Shown here: positions 7,528-14,857 of the stretch, one piece after another
Position numbering within the stretch: the first letter of the stretch is position 1
Layout of the letters: each line of letters begins with the position of its first letter
Origin: Sorangium cellulosum
GTDB lineage: Bacteria > Myxococcota_A > Polyangia > Polyangiales > Polyangiaceae
Length of the DNA: 34,598 nt
Direction of reading: 5' to 3'
Assembly: GCA_020720045.1 (NCBI GenBank)
Contig: DYPH01000052.1
Location: forward strand, 1-34,598
Notes under the pieces: model-generated
Seen by the model: only the letters and a program-made list of their open reading frames with translations
Databases searched by the model: none
What the model was told of the DNA's origin: nothing
Made by a program: the position numbers and the translations under genes

Positions 7528-8472
7528 ATGAACGATATCGACGTAGGAGATGTGCGTGTATTTGAGCGTGCGGCCACTTTGGGGGCGCTCGCTTCCGCGG
7601 CGCGGGCCCTTCACGTGGGGCGCTCGACGGCGACGCGCCAGCTTCTCCGCCTGGAGGAGGCCGTTGGGTGCCGCCTCATCGACCGCGATGCGCGGAATTT
7701 TGTGCTCACCCAGGAAGGGCGCGCCTTCCTCCCGTACGCCACGCGCCTGTTGGAAAGCGTCGGCGATGCGGTCGCGGCGGTCCGCCCGAGCGACGGTCCG
7801 CTCCGCGGCCGGATCCACGTGGCGGCGCCGATGAGCTTTGCGATGCGCGAGCTCGTGCCCCACTTGCCGGAGTTCCTCGCGGCACACCCGCAACTCTAGG
7901 TAATTTTGGACCTTAACGCCGCCACGCGCCTGATCGCCGAGGAGATCGATCTCGCCTTCCGGCCGGGCCCCATCGAAGCCCACTCCCTCGTGGCTCGAAA
8001 AATCACGGAAGAGGAGCTCGTGCTGGTTGCGTCGCCCGCCTACCTCGATGCCCGCGGACGGCCGAGCGATCCCGCCGAGCTGAGCGACCACAGCTTCCTC
8101 GACGCCCGCACCGAGGAGGGGGACGGTGAAGTCCGACTCAACGGCGCCGCCGGCCCCGTTCGCGTCCGCTGTCGGAGCGCGATCCGGACGAACGACCCCT
8201 ACCCGCTCATCGCACTTCCTGAAAATGACTGCGGAATTGCCCGCGTCCCGCGTTCGCTCGCGGAAGCTGGACTGGCGGCAGGTCGCCTGGAAATCGTTCT
8301 CCCCCACGCGCCCCACGAGCCGCGGACGATGTTTGCACTCTACAGCCCCGGCCGCGTCGGCGACCCGCGGGTCCGTGCGTTCCTCGACTTCGTCGTCGAA
8401 ACGGCGCGGCGAACGCGCCCGGGAAACGTCCGCGCGATCGCGCCGGTGACCGTGCTCCAGCGTTCCGCCTGA
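7528..8472 (+). pseudogene. LysR-family regulator interrupted by one in-frame amber codon
   Basis: Codons 1-123 encode a standard LysR N-terminus: a winged helix-turn-helix at about 5-62 (VFERAATLGALASAARALHVGRSTATRQLLRLEEAVGCRLIDRD, then FVLTQEGRAF) and the first strand of the effector domain (LRGRIHVAAPMSF ... LPEFLAAHPQL). A TAG follows at 7897-7899. The same frame continues without a break: VILDLNAATRLIAEEIDLAFRPGP through to LPHAPHEPRTMFALYSPGR and a TGA at 8470-8472. HPQLxVILDLN is the usual LysR sequence at this point, so only one residue is replaced by stop (one base from GAG, AAG or CAG). Total length (about 315 codons) is normal. The gene has a good ribosome-binding site, so inactivation looks recent; a sequencing error is the main alternative. 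An internal TTG at 7906 could restart only the effector domain. Confidence 0.85.
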
Positions 8473-8473
8473 G

Positions 8474-8760
8474 CGGAATTCTCGACAACCGCGTCCGTCC
8501 GCGTAACGGGAGACGGCGCGGAATTCTCAACAACCGCGTCCGTCCGCGTAGCGGGAGACGGCGCGGAATTTTCAACAACCGCGTCCGTCCGCGTAGCAGG
8601 AGACGGCGCGGAATTCTCAACAACCGCGTCCGTCCGTGTAGCGGGAGACGGCGCGGAATTCTCAACAACCGCGTCCGTCCGCGTAGCGGGAGACGGCGCG
8701 GAATTCTCAACAACCGCGTCCGTCCGCGTAGCGGGAGACGGCGCGGAATTTTCAACAACC
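8474..8760. repeat. 45-bp tandem repeat, six full copies plus a partial copy
   Basis: Units begin at 8474, 8519, 8564, 8609, 8654 and 8699, with a 17-bp partial copy from 8744. Each starts CGGAATTCTC (or TTTTC) AACAACC and holds CCGC-GTA-GCGG, a small hairpin, flanked by CGTCCGT and GAGACGGCG. Copies differ at only a few positions (for example copy 1 CTCGACAACC; copy 3 GTAGCAGG; copy 4 CCGTGTAG). The array begins two bases after the LysR stop and ends just before the terminator. The unit length is a multiple of three, so a minus frame reads through it as 15-residue repeats, but no start or domain supports translation. Confidence 0.93.
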
Positions 8761-8766
8761 CGTCAA

Positions 8767-8798
8767 AAAAGGGCGTACCGATGGCGGTACGCCCTTTT
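8767..8798. terminator. Bidirectional intrinsic terminator
   Basis: A perfect 10-bp stem GGGCGTACCG / CGGTACGCCC with loop ATGG is flanked by AAAA on the left and TTTT on the right, so it works on both strands. It lies between the convergent LysR pseudogene (with its repeat array) and the membrane-protein gene ending at 8804. Confidence 0.92.
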
Positions 8799-8803
8799 CT
8801 TTT

Positions 8804-10057
8804 CTATTTTCGGGAGTTTGCGGCGACCCAGCGATGAAGTGCCGCCTCGCGCGCCTCGTCGTCAGGCGCTGCGGCGAGCGCCTCGAGGCAGCTGCGGACC
8901 TCCTCGTCGCTGCTCGCCTGGGCCGCCTCGCGGACGCGCACACGCATCGCTTCCTGGGGGGCGAGGATGCGGGCGGCGGCGACGCGGATGTTTCGATCGC
9001 GGGCGGTGAGCGCTTCCAGCAGGGTCCGGGCATCGAGCGCCCCCTCTCGATAGCCGCCTGCCCCACTCGCGAGTCGCGCAAGCCGTTGAATCCACGGCTC
9101 ATCTTCGCAGTCGCGCGCCAAGACGCTGCCGGCGTCGCCGCCCTGAAAGCGGCTGAGGTCGTGGAGGCGTGCGAGGAAGCGATCACGATCGGTGACCGAG
9201 CGAAACTCGAGGGAACTTGAACGCTTCACGCGACCGTCGCGCCGGCGCCCTAGGAAATGAAGGCGTTCCGGAACAATGCGATCCTGTTGCGGCTGAAGCT
9301 CATGGAACATCGCCGCAAGCTCCCGTTTTTCCTTAAAAAGGAGATTTTCGATGCGAAGGCCATCGATGCCGAGGAGCACGCGGCGCCGCGTGTAGGCGAT
9401 CGCGAGCGGTACGCCGGCAAAGAGGCTCGCGCCGCTAAGCGCCGCGACCGCGACCGCCGGCACGTGCGGGAACACGAAATCTTCTGCGATACGGAACGCC
9501 GCCGCGAAGACGAGGAGCGGCGTCCCCAAGACGAGCAACGTCGCGATGGGGCCCAGCGGACGCGCCGCGGTCAGGACGAGCGCTGGCGGAAGGCCTTGAC
9601 CAAGCGCCTCCAGAAACGAGGCGACGTGCGGATGATCGCTCGGCTCGACGCGAAACACAGCGATCCCGTCGGGGAGCGCGATCGCGAGATCGACGCCAGA
9701 CCGATGGCGATCTACGGCGACGCCACGGATCTCGTCGAGAGCAACTGTAACCGCGGGAGAGCCAGAAACGACGAGAAAACCGGCAGTTGCGAACGAGTCG
9801 TCACCGATGCTCGCCGTCTCCCCGGTCCGCGCATCGGGGTGCGTCCGGGGGAGCTCGGACCCGTCCACACCTGCGTCCTCGCCCGCGAGCGCGGATCGAG
9901 GAACAAGCTGGAGCACACGGCGTGCGCCTGCGACGTCGCCGGCGAGCGGCGCCAGGGCCAGGAAGAAGACCGCGACGATCGCCGCGGCGGCCAAGGGTGG
10001 AACATGAAACAAAACGCCGATAGCCGTAAGGACCGCGCACGCAGCGCTAAGTCCCAA
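8804..10057 (-). CDS. Hypothetical membrane protein with a HEAT-like C-terminus
   Basis: Not recognised as a named family. About 417 residues from a TTG at 10057; no better start is in frame close by, and the open frame continues upstream (LRRPRWPLGL), so the true start is uncertain. Two N-terminal hydrophobic segments (about 4-42) are followed by a soluble domain with a PH-like feel (VAVDRHRSGVDLAIALPDGIAVFRVEPSDHPHVASFLEAL). Two more membrane segments come at about 164-215, then another beta-rich stretch (VLLGIDGLRIENLLFKEKRELAAMFHELQP). The last 90 residues form alanine-rich helices (NIRVAAARILAPQEAMRVRVREAAQASSDEEVRSCLEALAAAPDDEAREAALHRWVA) like HEAT repeats. It lies downstream of rplS on the same strand. 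Confidence 0.72.
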   Translation of the reverse strand: MGLSAACAVLTAIGVLFHVPPLAAAAIVAVFFLALAPLAGDVAGARRVLQLVPRSALAGEDAGVDGSELPRTHPDARTGETASIGDDSFATAGFLVVSGSPAVTVALDEIRGVAVDRHRSGVDLAIALPDGIAVFRVEPSDHPHVASFLEALGQGLPPALVLTAARPLGPIATLLVLGTPLLVFAAAFRIAEDFVFPHVPAVAVAALSGASLFAGVPLAIAYTRRRVLLGIDGLRIENLLFKEKRELAAMFHELQPQQDRIVPERLHFLGRRRDGRVKRSSSLEFRSVTDRDRFLARLHDLSRFQGGDAGSVLARDCEDEPWIQRLARLASGAGGYREGALDARTLLEALTARDRNIRVAAARILAPQEAMRVRVREAAQASSDEEVRSCLEALAAAPDDEAREAALHRWVAANSRK

Positions 10058-10071
10058 CGGCCATCGAGGGC

Positions 10072-10090
10072 GGCGTAGCTTGGCTACGCC
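10072..10090. terminator. Hairpin downstream of rplS
   Basis: GGCGTAGC (10072-10079) and GCTACGCC (10083-10090) form a perfect 8-bp stem with a 3-nt loop, about 20 nt after the rplS stop on the minus strand. There is no T-tract, so it may be a weak terminator or an RNA-stabilising hairpin rather than a full intrinsic terminator. Confidence 0.4.
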
Positions 10091-10110
10091 AAGGCGTACC
10101 GAGCGGCTGC

Positions 10111-10467
10111 TCAGACGTCTTTCTGGTCGCGAACGCGGGCAGCCTTGCCCGTGAGGTCACGCAGATAGAAGAGGCGGCTACGACGGACGACGCCGCGGGA
10201 GACGACCTCGATCTTGTCGATGCGGGGGGTGTGGAGCGGGAAGACGCGCTCGACGCCGATGTTGAAGCTCACCTTGCGGACCGTGAAGGTGCTGCGCGCG
10301 CCGGCGCGGTGCTGCTTCAGGACGATGCCCTGGAAGACCTGGATGCGATCCTTGTCGCCTTCCGGGATCTTGTAGTGGACTTTCACCGTGTCGCCGACGC
10401 GAAACGCCGGGATATCGCTGCGAAGCTGGGCCTTCTCAAGGGCGGCGATGGTGGGGATCGTGTTCAT
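10111..10467 (-). CDS. rplS: 50S ribosomal protein L19
   Basis: 118 residues, the normal L19 length. It matches the family along its whole length: [32 protein letters not shown], then [56 protein letters not shown]19 sits at the 30S-50S interface. In many bacteria rplS is in an operon with rpsP, rimM and trmD; here it stands without them, behind an M15 peptidase gene, with its own promoter-like boxes and a roughly 160-nt leader. An AGGAAAG ribosome-binding site lies 11 nt before the ATG. Confidence 0.97.
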   Translation of the reverse strand: MNTIPTIAALEKAQLRSDIPAFRVGDTVKVHYKIPEGDKDRIQVFQGIVLKQHRAGARSTFTVRKVSFNIGVERVFPLHTPRIDKIEVVSRGVVRRSRLFYLRDLTGKAARVRDQKDV

Positions 10468-10625
10468 GACGGATTCGACTTTCCTGGGGTCTTGGTCGAC
10501 GCGAACGGCGTCGCTCGGGTCGCCCGACGCTACCGGTCAAGCCGGGACGTCGCGCTAAGGTCGGCGGACCCTCGCGGGGGCGCCCAACACTTCCCTGACG
10601 AGCGCTCAACACCGCTCGTCGTTCG
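10468..10625 (-). promoter_or_regulatory. rplS 5' leader with strong hairpins
   Basis: If transcription starts near 10625, the rplS mRNA has a leader of about 158 nt. Its first element is a perfect 8-bp stem (GACGAGCG 10597-10604, CGCTCGTC 10613-10620) with an 8-nt loop. A second hairpin is formed by GCGTCGGG and CCGAGCGACGC nearer the gene. Autoregulatory leaders are common for ribosomal protein genes; whether this one binds L19 is inference only. Confidence 0.4.
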
Positions 10626-10631
10626 GGGCGC

Positions 10632-10662
10632 GTTGTATTGCATGGGGCTAGGCAGACGTCAA
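10632..10662 (-). promoter_or_regulatory. Probable sigma-70 promoter of rplS
   Basis: On the minus strand TTGACG (10662-10657) is followed by a -10-like TACAAC (10637-10632) at 19-bp spacing, or AATACA at 17 bp. The -35 box overlaps the stop codon of the preceding M15 peptidase gene, so rplS can be transcribed on its own. Confidence 0.45.
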
Positions 10663-11597
10663 TGAGGATCCGTGTCCGAAGACGGCGTACACGATTCGTC
10701 GAAGAATTCGGGGCGATACTCAAAGTGCATCGTGTCGAAGTGGGCCCAGCGGCCGCCCCAGATGAAGCCCTCCGACTCAAATGCGTCGATGATTTCCTTC
10801 GGGAAACGGTTCGAAAAACGGGGAGTGTTCCGCCAGTAGGCGCTTTCGGGCACCGAGAGGTCGATGGCGATTCCGTAGGCGTGGGCGCTCTTGCGATCGG
10901 TGCCAGCGATGACGCGGTCGTTGTACGTCCCGCCGAGATCGTGAAGAAATCTCAGCAATTTCCGGTCCTTCGCGACCGCGACCTTCAGACGATTTTCGAC
11001 CGCCGCAAGCACCGGCGCGACCAACGGATGAACGCGGACCCGCATATCCACGAAGGGGACCGTCACCAGCTTTTTCTCGAGGGCCGGCCCCGGGGCGCCG
11101 TAGCGCGCGTCGAGCAGCGCATAGACGCGAATCCGACCGGGGTCCCCGGTTGGGGTGGGCCCGCCGTTCCCGTCGGGCATTGCATGGCTTGGGTAGGGCG
11201 CCAAAAAAAGATCATGAAGATCGGGTGTTTCTAGGCGCTCTTCCTCGGTTTTCTGGCGACCGTCCTCCCAGGGGATCACCGTTCCCGTGGAAGACGGCAC
11301 ACGAAGCCCGGCCCCATCGGGGGTAACCGTCGCCCCGTAGAGGCGCGCCAAACAGGCGAGCGAGGGATTGGTTTTCGCTGGAAGTGCAGCAACTTGCGCG
11401 GAAGCCGAAGGAACCGCCCTCGCTCCGCCGACCGACGCAGTATGGGGTGCCGAACGGGGCGTCGGAGCCGGGACGTCCTCGTGACGGGCGCACCCGACGG
11501 CACCTGCGCAAACGCTGGAAACTGTTGCGAGCGCGAGCGCGACCGCGGAAAATACCGGCTGCGACACGCGCGCACCTGCGCTAGCTGCCTGCTTCAT
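10659..11597 (-). CDS. M15-type zinc D-Ala-D-Ala peptidase/endopeptidase, probable lipoprotein
   Basis: About 312 residues from ATG 11597 (a GTG three codons upstream is possible). The N-terminus has a hydrophobic segment ending in GAVGC (Cys36), a weak lipobox, then a Pro/Ala/Ser linker. The C-terminal catalytic domain carries the M15 zinc-site pattern: HAYGIAID (His239, Asp246) and DTMHFEY (His291, with Glu293 following), plus GFIWGGRWAHFD as in M15C peptidases. These enzymes cut peptidoglycan stem peptides, so it probably remodels cell wall from the periplasm. Its start codon overlaps that of the divergent bcp gene inside one CATG. rplS follows on the same strand. Confidence 0.82.
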   Translation of the reverse strand: MKQAASAGARVSQPVFSAVALALATVSSVCAGAVGCARHEDVPAPTPRSAPHTASVGGARAVPSASAQVAALPAKTNPSLACLARLYGATVTPDGAGLRVPSSTGTVIPWEDGRQKTEEERLETPDLHDLFLAPYPSHAMPDGNGGPTPTGDPGRIRVYALLDARYGAPGPALEKKLVTVPFVDMRVRVHPLVAPVLAAVENRLKVAVAKDRKLLRFLHDLGGTYNDRVIAGTDRKSAHAYGIAIDLSVPESAYWRNTPRFSNRFPKEIIDAFESEGFIWGGRWAHFDTMHFEYRPEFFDESCTPSSDTDPH

Positions 11598-12060
11598 GTC
11601 CCTCACGGTCGGCCAAGACGCTCCCGATTTCGATGTTGTCGCCAGCGACGGAACCCGCGTTTCTCTTCAAGAATTGCGCGGAAAGAAGAACGTCGTCCTC
11701 TACTTCTATCCGAAGGACTTCACACCGACCTGCACGAAAGAGACGTGCGGCTTCCGCGACATGGTTGGCACGCTCAACGGCGGTGACGTCCTCGTGGTCG
11801 GCGTTTCGACGGACGACGACGAAACCCACCGCCGCTTCGCCGCCGAGTACCAGCTCACCTTCCCGCTTATCGCCGACACCAAGAAGACGCTCGCAAAGGC
11901 CTACGGCGCGATCGGCGGCCTCCGAAGCCTGCTTGGGATCACCCAACGGGTGACGTTTGTCATCGGAAAAGATGGCAAAATTGCGAATGTCACCGCAGCG
12001 GAGTCCTCCGCCGACAAGCACATCGCGGAAGTGAAAGCGACGCTCACGCGCCTCGCCTGA
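11596..12060 (+). CDS. bcp: Thioredoxin-dependent thiol peroxidase (Bcp/PrxQ-type peroxiredoxin)
   Basis: 154 residues, typical Bcp length. VGQDAPDF near the N-terminus and YFYPKDFTPTCTKETCGFRD at about 36-55 carry the peroxidatic Cys46 and, five residues on, the candidate resolving Cys51, as in E. coli Bcp. VVGVSTDDDETHRRFAAEYQLTFPLIAD and QRVTFVIGKDGKI are also family-typical. It reduces hydrogen peroxide and organic hydroperoxides in the cytoplasm. The ATG at 11596 is the family-expected start but has no clear ribosome-binding site, and the M15 gene starts on the other strand within the same four bases, so its promoter must lie inside the M15 coding region. Confidence 0.94.
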   Translation: MSLTVGQDAPDFDVVASDGTRVSLQELRGKKNVVLYFYPKDFTPTCTKETCGFRDMVGTLNGGDVLVVGVSTDDDETHRRFAAEYQLTFPLIADTKKTLAKAYGAIGGLRSLLGITQRVTFVIGKDGKIANVTAAESSADKHIAEVKATLTRLA

Positions 12061-12268
12061 GGCTGATTCTGCTTGCCGGCGCCGGGGCCCCCTGGTAGTG
12101 CGGCGCGCTCTTGCGAGGGGCCTTCGGGACCACGCAATTCCCACGTTTCACGCAGGGCGCCTGGCGCCTCGGTCCGCGCACCCCCGCGACCGATCTTTCG
12201 AGACCGCAGCGAGCCGTGGGTGACGACGAAAGACTCCCGCGACCCTGGGGTGCAGGAAAGAAAGCATC

Positions 12269-12934
12269 ATGAATACGAAGCCCGGTATCTTCGGCAAAAA
12301 GCTCGGTTTCACGCAGATCTTCGGCGAAAAAGGCCAGATCTCCCGTTGCACGGTCATCGAGACCGGCCCGGTCGTCGTCATCGAGAAGAAGTCCCAGGAC
12401 AAGCACGGCTACACGGCCCTCGTTCTCGGCCTCGACGCCGCGAAAGAGAAGCACGTCAACAAGGCCCAGCTCGGCTACTTCAAGAAGGCCGGCGTTGCGC
12501 CGATGCGCACCGTCAAGGAATTCCGCTGCACGGAAGAGTTCGCAGCGAAGTTCGAAGTCGGCGGCACCATCAAGCTCGACCAGGTCTTCGAAGTCGGCCA
12601 GACGGTCGACGTCCGCGGCACCACGCGCGGCCACGGCTTCACCGGCGTTATGGTTCGCTGGAACTTCCGCGGCTTCAAGCGCAGCCACGGTGTCCACGAG
12701 TACCAGCGTCACGGCGGTTCGATCGGTACGAACATGACGCCGGGCCGCACCCTCCCGAACCTCAAGATGCCCGGTCACTACGGTGACGAGACCGTCTCGA
12801 TCCTCAACCTCAAGGTTGGGATGATCGACGTCGAGAAGAACCTCCTCCTCATCGAGGGTGGCGTCCCCGGTTCGAAGAACGGCCTCGTGACGATCCGCCA
12901 CGCCGTCAAGACCAAGATCCGCAAGGCTCGCTGA
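12269..12934 (+). CDS. rplC: 50S ribosomal protein L3, stand-alone gene
   Basis: 221 residues; complete L3 with the N-terminal GKKLGFTQIF, the central GTTRGHGFTGVMVRWNF...SHGVHEYQRHGGSIG and the C-terminal SILNLKVGMIDVEKNLLLIEGGVPGSKNGLVTI. It helps assemble the peptidyl-transferase region of the 50S subunit. Bacterial rplC is normally the second gene of the S10 operon; here bcp precedes it by 208 bp and a strong terminator follows, so it is monocistronic. In the loop near the catalytic centre, where E. coli has NQTPG with the methylated Gln150, this protein has NMTPGRTLPNLKMPGHYG, so the methylation site of PrmB is absent (possibly a lineage trait). A ribosome-binding site (AGGAAAG) precedes the ATG. 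Confidence 0.96.
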   Translation: MNTKPGIFGKKLGFTQIFGEKGQISRCTVIETGPVVVIEKKSQDKHGYTALVLGLDAAKEKHVNKAQLGYFKKAGVAPMRTVKEFRCTEEFAAKFEVGGTIKLDQVFEVGQTVDVRGTTRGHGFTGVMVRWNFRGFKRSHGVHEYQRHGGSIGTNMTPGRTLPNLKMPGHYGDETVSILNLKVGMIDVEKNLLLIEGGVPGSKNGLVTIRHAVKTKIRKAR

Positions 12935-12972
12935 GTCGCGCCGCGGTTCGCAAGAGCGACTCGCAAAAGAGA

Positions 12973-13008
12973 CCCCCGAAGGCTCCGCAAGGAAGCTTCG
13001 GGGGTTTT
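12973..13008 (+). terminator. Intrinsic terminator of rplC
   Basis: CCCCCGAA pairs with TTCGGGGG, continuing with a bulged inner stem closed by a GCAA loop and followed by TTTT. It lies 39 nt after the rplC stop and in front of the convergent kinase gene. A short direct repeat (GTTTTCTCGTAG) directly follows. Confidence 0.92.
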
Positions 13009-13076
13009 CTCGTAGGGTTTTCTCGTAGTTGCCGCCGCTCACGGCGCCCGTCGGAGACGCCGAAGAACCGAACCGG

Positions 13077-14672
13077 CTACTTCTTCATCGGGAAGAGCTG
13101 ATTGGCGATCTGGGCCGGCGTCGTCCGCTTCGGCATCGTTGAGGTGGTCGTCGGCTTTGCGGTCGGCTTTGCCGCCGGCGGCTTGCCGGTCGGCTTCGCG
13201 CTCGGCGTGGCGGAGACGCTCGGCTCCGGAGCGGCCGAAGGGGCGGGGCTCGCCGATGGCGTCGCAACGGGCGGCGGTTCCGGCGCAGGAGTCGGCTGCG
13301 GTGCCGCGGAGACGGGCGCGCTTGCGGCAAGCGGGGCGGTGCCGTCGGTCTTGGTGTGAGTCAGCGAATAATAGAGCCCGCCGAGGAGAGCGGCGCCAAG
13401 AACGGCGCCAACGACGGAACCGCCGATGACGTAAAGGAGCCCGGAATTTCGCTTTTCGGGGGCCTTACCCCCAAACGAAGAGGTGACCCCAAGCGCCGGA
13501 TTGGACGGCGCCGAGGGCGGCTGCACGATCGGCACCGAAAGAGGCACCGGCGTCGGTGGCGAGAGCATCGGGGCATCGCCGATGGAGACCATCGAAGACC
13601 GAAGGGACGCCGGAGCGAGCGCCGGTTCACTTGGAAGTGCCTGGAACCGCCCGGAGCCGTCGGGCCCCGCGCGGAATTCCCCAGAATGGGCATGCTCGCG
13701 ACCGGCCGGGAATCGATCGAGGGCCGCCGCCTCCAGCATTTCGAGGGTACGGGCCGTAGCGAACGGGGCGAGCCGATGGGCAAGCTCGTTCGCGCTCCCG
13801 ATGCGCGCATCGCGCGGCTTTTGAAGCGCCCCCAACACGATCGCTTCAAAGGCCTCGGGGACGTCCGGACGAAAGAGACGAATCGGCTGCGGCGGATCGG
13901 CGATGATGGCAGCAAACACGGCGCCCGCGTTGTCCCCTTCAAAGGGCAATCTGCCGCCGGTAAGGCACTCATAGAGGACCGTGCCGAGGCCCCAAATGTC
14001 GGTGCGCAAGTCGACATTTTTTGCCGATCGGACTTGCTCCGGCGACATGTAGGACGGCGACCCAAAGACGGAAGTCGTCGCCGTCAGTCGCTCGTCGACG
14101 CCGCTGCCGGCATCGGTCTTCGAGATCCCAAAATCGAGAATCTTCAGGAGGGCTACGCCGCCGGTCCCTTTGGCGATCCACAGGTTCGACGGCTTGATAT
14201 CGCGGTGAACAATTCCGAGGGAATGCGCTTTGGAAAGGCCGATGCATGCCTGGATGACGAAGTCGGCCACTTCATCAATGGGGAGCTTCCTGCGACGCTG
14301 AATCACGGCGCCGAGGTCTTCCCCTTCCAGGTACTCCATCACCATGTAGGGGAGGCCGTTGCGGCGCGTCTCGCCGACGTCGAGCACCTTCACGACGTGC
14401 GCAGAGTCGATGGCGACGGCGGCACGCGCTTCGCGGAAAAAGCGCTCGACCGTCTCATACTGGCCGGCCGCTTCCGGTTTCAGGATCTTCACGGCGACCT
14501 TCGCCGTCGTGTTCAGGTCGGTCGCTGCATACACCGACCCCATGCCGCCGATTCCGACGACACGCTCGATCCGATAGCGCTTGCCGAGGAGCTGCCCCGT
14601 GAGCTCGGCTCCGGGGGCTCCTGAAGCCGCTAGGCTCGGGGCTGGGTTGGTCTTGTCCGTCGTAGCCGACAC
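13077..14672 (-). CDS. Membrane-anchored Ser/Thr protein kinase
   Basis: About 531 residues from GTG 14672. An ATG at 14723 in the same frame would add 17 residues (MCVAYPRHRG...) that look non-coding. The kinase domain is complete: glycine loop VVGIGGMGSVYAA, VAVKILK (Lys62), HRDIKPSNLW, DFGISK, GSPSYMSPEQ, and DIWGLGTVLYECLTG. A Ser/Pro linker follows, then one membrane helix (LLYVIGGSVVGAVLGAALLGGLYY), and a long Ala/Pro/Thr/Lys tail with repeated KPT and PSA motifs, predicted outside the cytoplasm. No PASTA or sensor domain is visible. It is a Hanks-type kinase with all catalytic residues, so probably active; substrates are unknown. It is convergent with rplC and divergent from rlmE. Confidence 0.92.
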   Translation of the reverse strand: MSATTDKTNPAPSLAASGAPGAELTGQLLGKRYRIERVVGIGGMGSVYAATDLNTTAKVAVKILKPEAAGQYETVERFFREARAAVAIDSAHVVKVLDVGETRRNGLPYMVMEYLEGEDLGAVIQRRRKLPIDEVADFVIQACIGLSKAHSLGIVHRDIKPSNLWIAKGTGGVALLKILDFGISKTDAGSGVDERLTATTSVFGSPSYMSPEQVRSAKNVDLRTDIWGLGTVLYECLTGGRLPFEGDNAGAVFAAIIADPPQPIRLFRPDVPEAFEAIVLGALQKPRDARIGSANELAHRLAPFATARTLEMLEAAALDRFPAGREHAHSGEFRAGPDGSGRFQALPSEPALAPASLRSSMVSIGDAPMLSPPTPVPLSVPIVQPPSAPSNPALGVTSSFGGKAPEKRNSGLLYVIGGSVVGAVLGAALLGGLYYSLTHTKTDGTAPLAASAPVSAAPQPTPAPEPPPVATPSASPAPSAAPEPSVSATPSAKPTGKPPAAKPTAKPTTTSTMPKRTTPAQIANQLFPMKK

Positions 14673-14680
14673 GGCGATCG

Positions 14681-14686
14681 AGTATA
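14681..14686 (-). promoter_or_regulatory. -10 box placed for leaderless transcription of the kinase gene
   Basis: TATACT on the minus strand (five of six consensus) ends eight nt before the GTG at 14672, so transcription would start at or next to the start codon. No ribosome-binding site is visible, which fits a leaderless mRNA. No good -35 box is seen. Confidence 0.35.
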
Positions 14687-14753
14687 TCGCGGAGCCGCGG
14701 TGCCGTGGGTACGCGACGCACATCTGCGATTGCGATTTCTCCCACTACGTCGC

Positions 14754-14766
14754 TGAGGAAACGGCG
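14754..14766 (+). repeat. 13-bp fragment of the dispersed 39-bp hairpin element
   Basis: TGAGGAAACGGCG matches exactly the 3' end of the 39-bp repeats at 29139 and 33101, and like them lies between genes. The hairpin half is absent. It could be a decayed copy or chance. Confidence 0.3.
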
Positions 14767-14857
14767 ATCCACCGCCTGATTTCCCGTTTAGCAATCTTGC
14801 GTTGCTGTCACCTCGTGGATTTGTACGGCGCAAGACCGCCCGTTGAGACCCGGCACC

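Noticed and set aside
7254-7529. Possible 91-residue minus-strand protein sharing the LysR CATG
   Set aside because: Its third-position G+C is below that of the genes around it and there is no ribosome-binding site or domain; noted only in the intergenic description.
7897-7899. Amber codon read as pyrrolysine or another programmed readthrough
   Set aside because: Nothing in the window supports amber decoding and LysR proteins do not use it; a nonsense mutation or sequence error is simpler.
8207-8758. Minus-strand protein of 15-residue repeats across the 45-bp array
   Set aside because: It arises because 45 is a multiple of three; it runs antisense into the LysR gene, has no credible start and is pure Arg/Leu/Pro shadow sequence.
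12044-13042. Minus-strand frame of 332 codons
   Set aside because: Antisense to rplC; acidic low-complexity shadow of a highly expressed gene.
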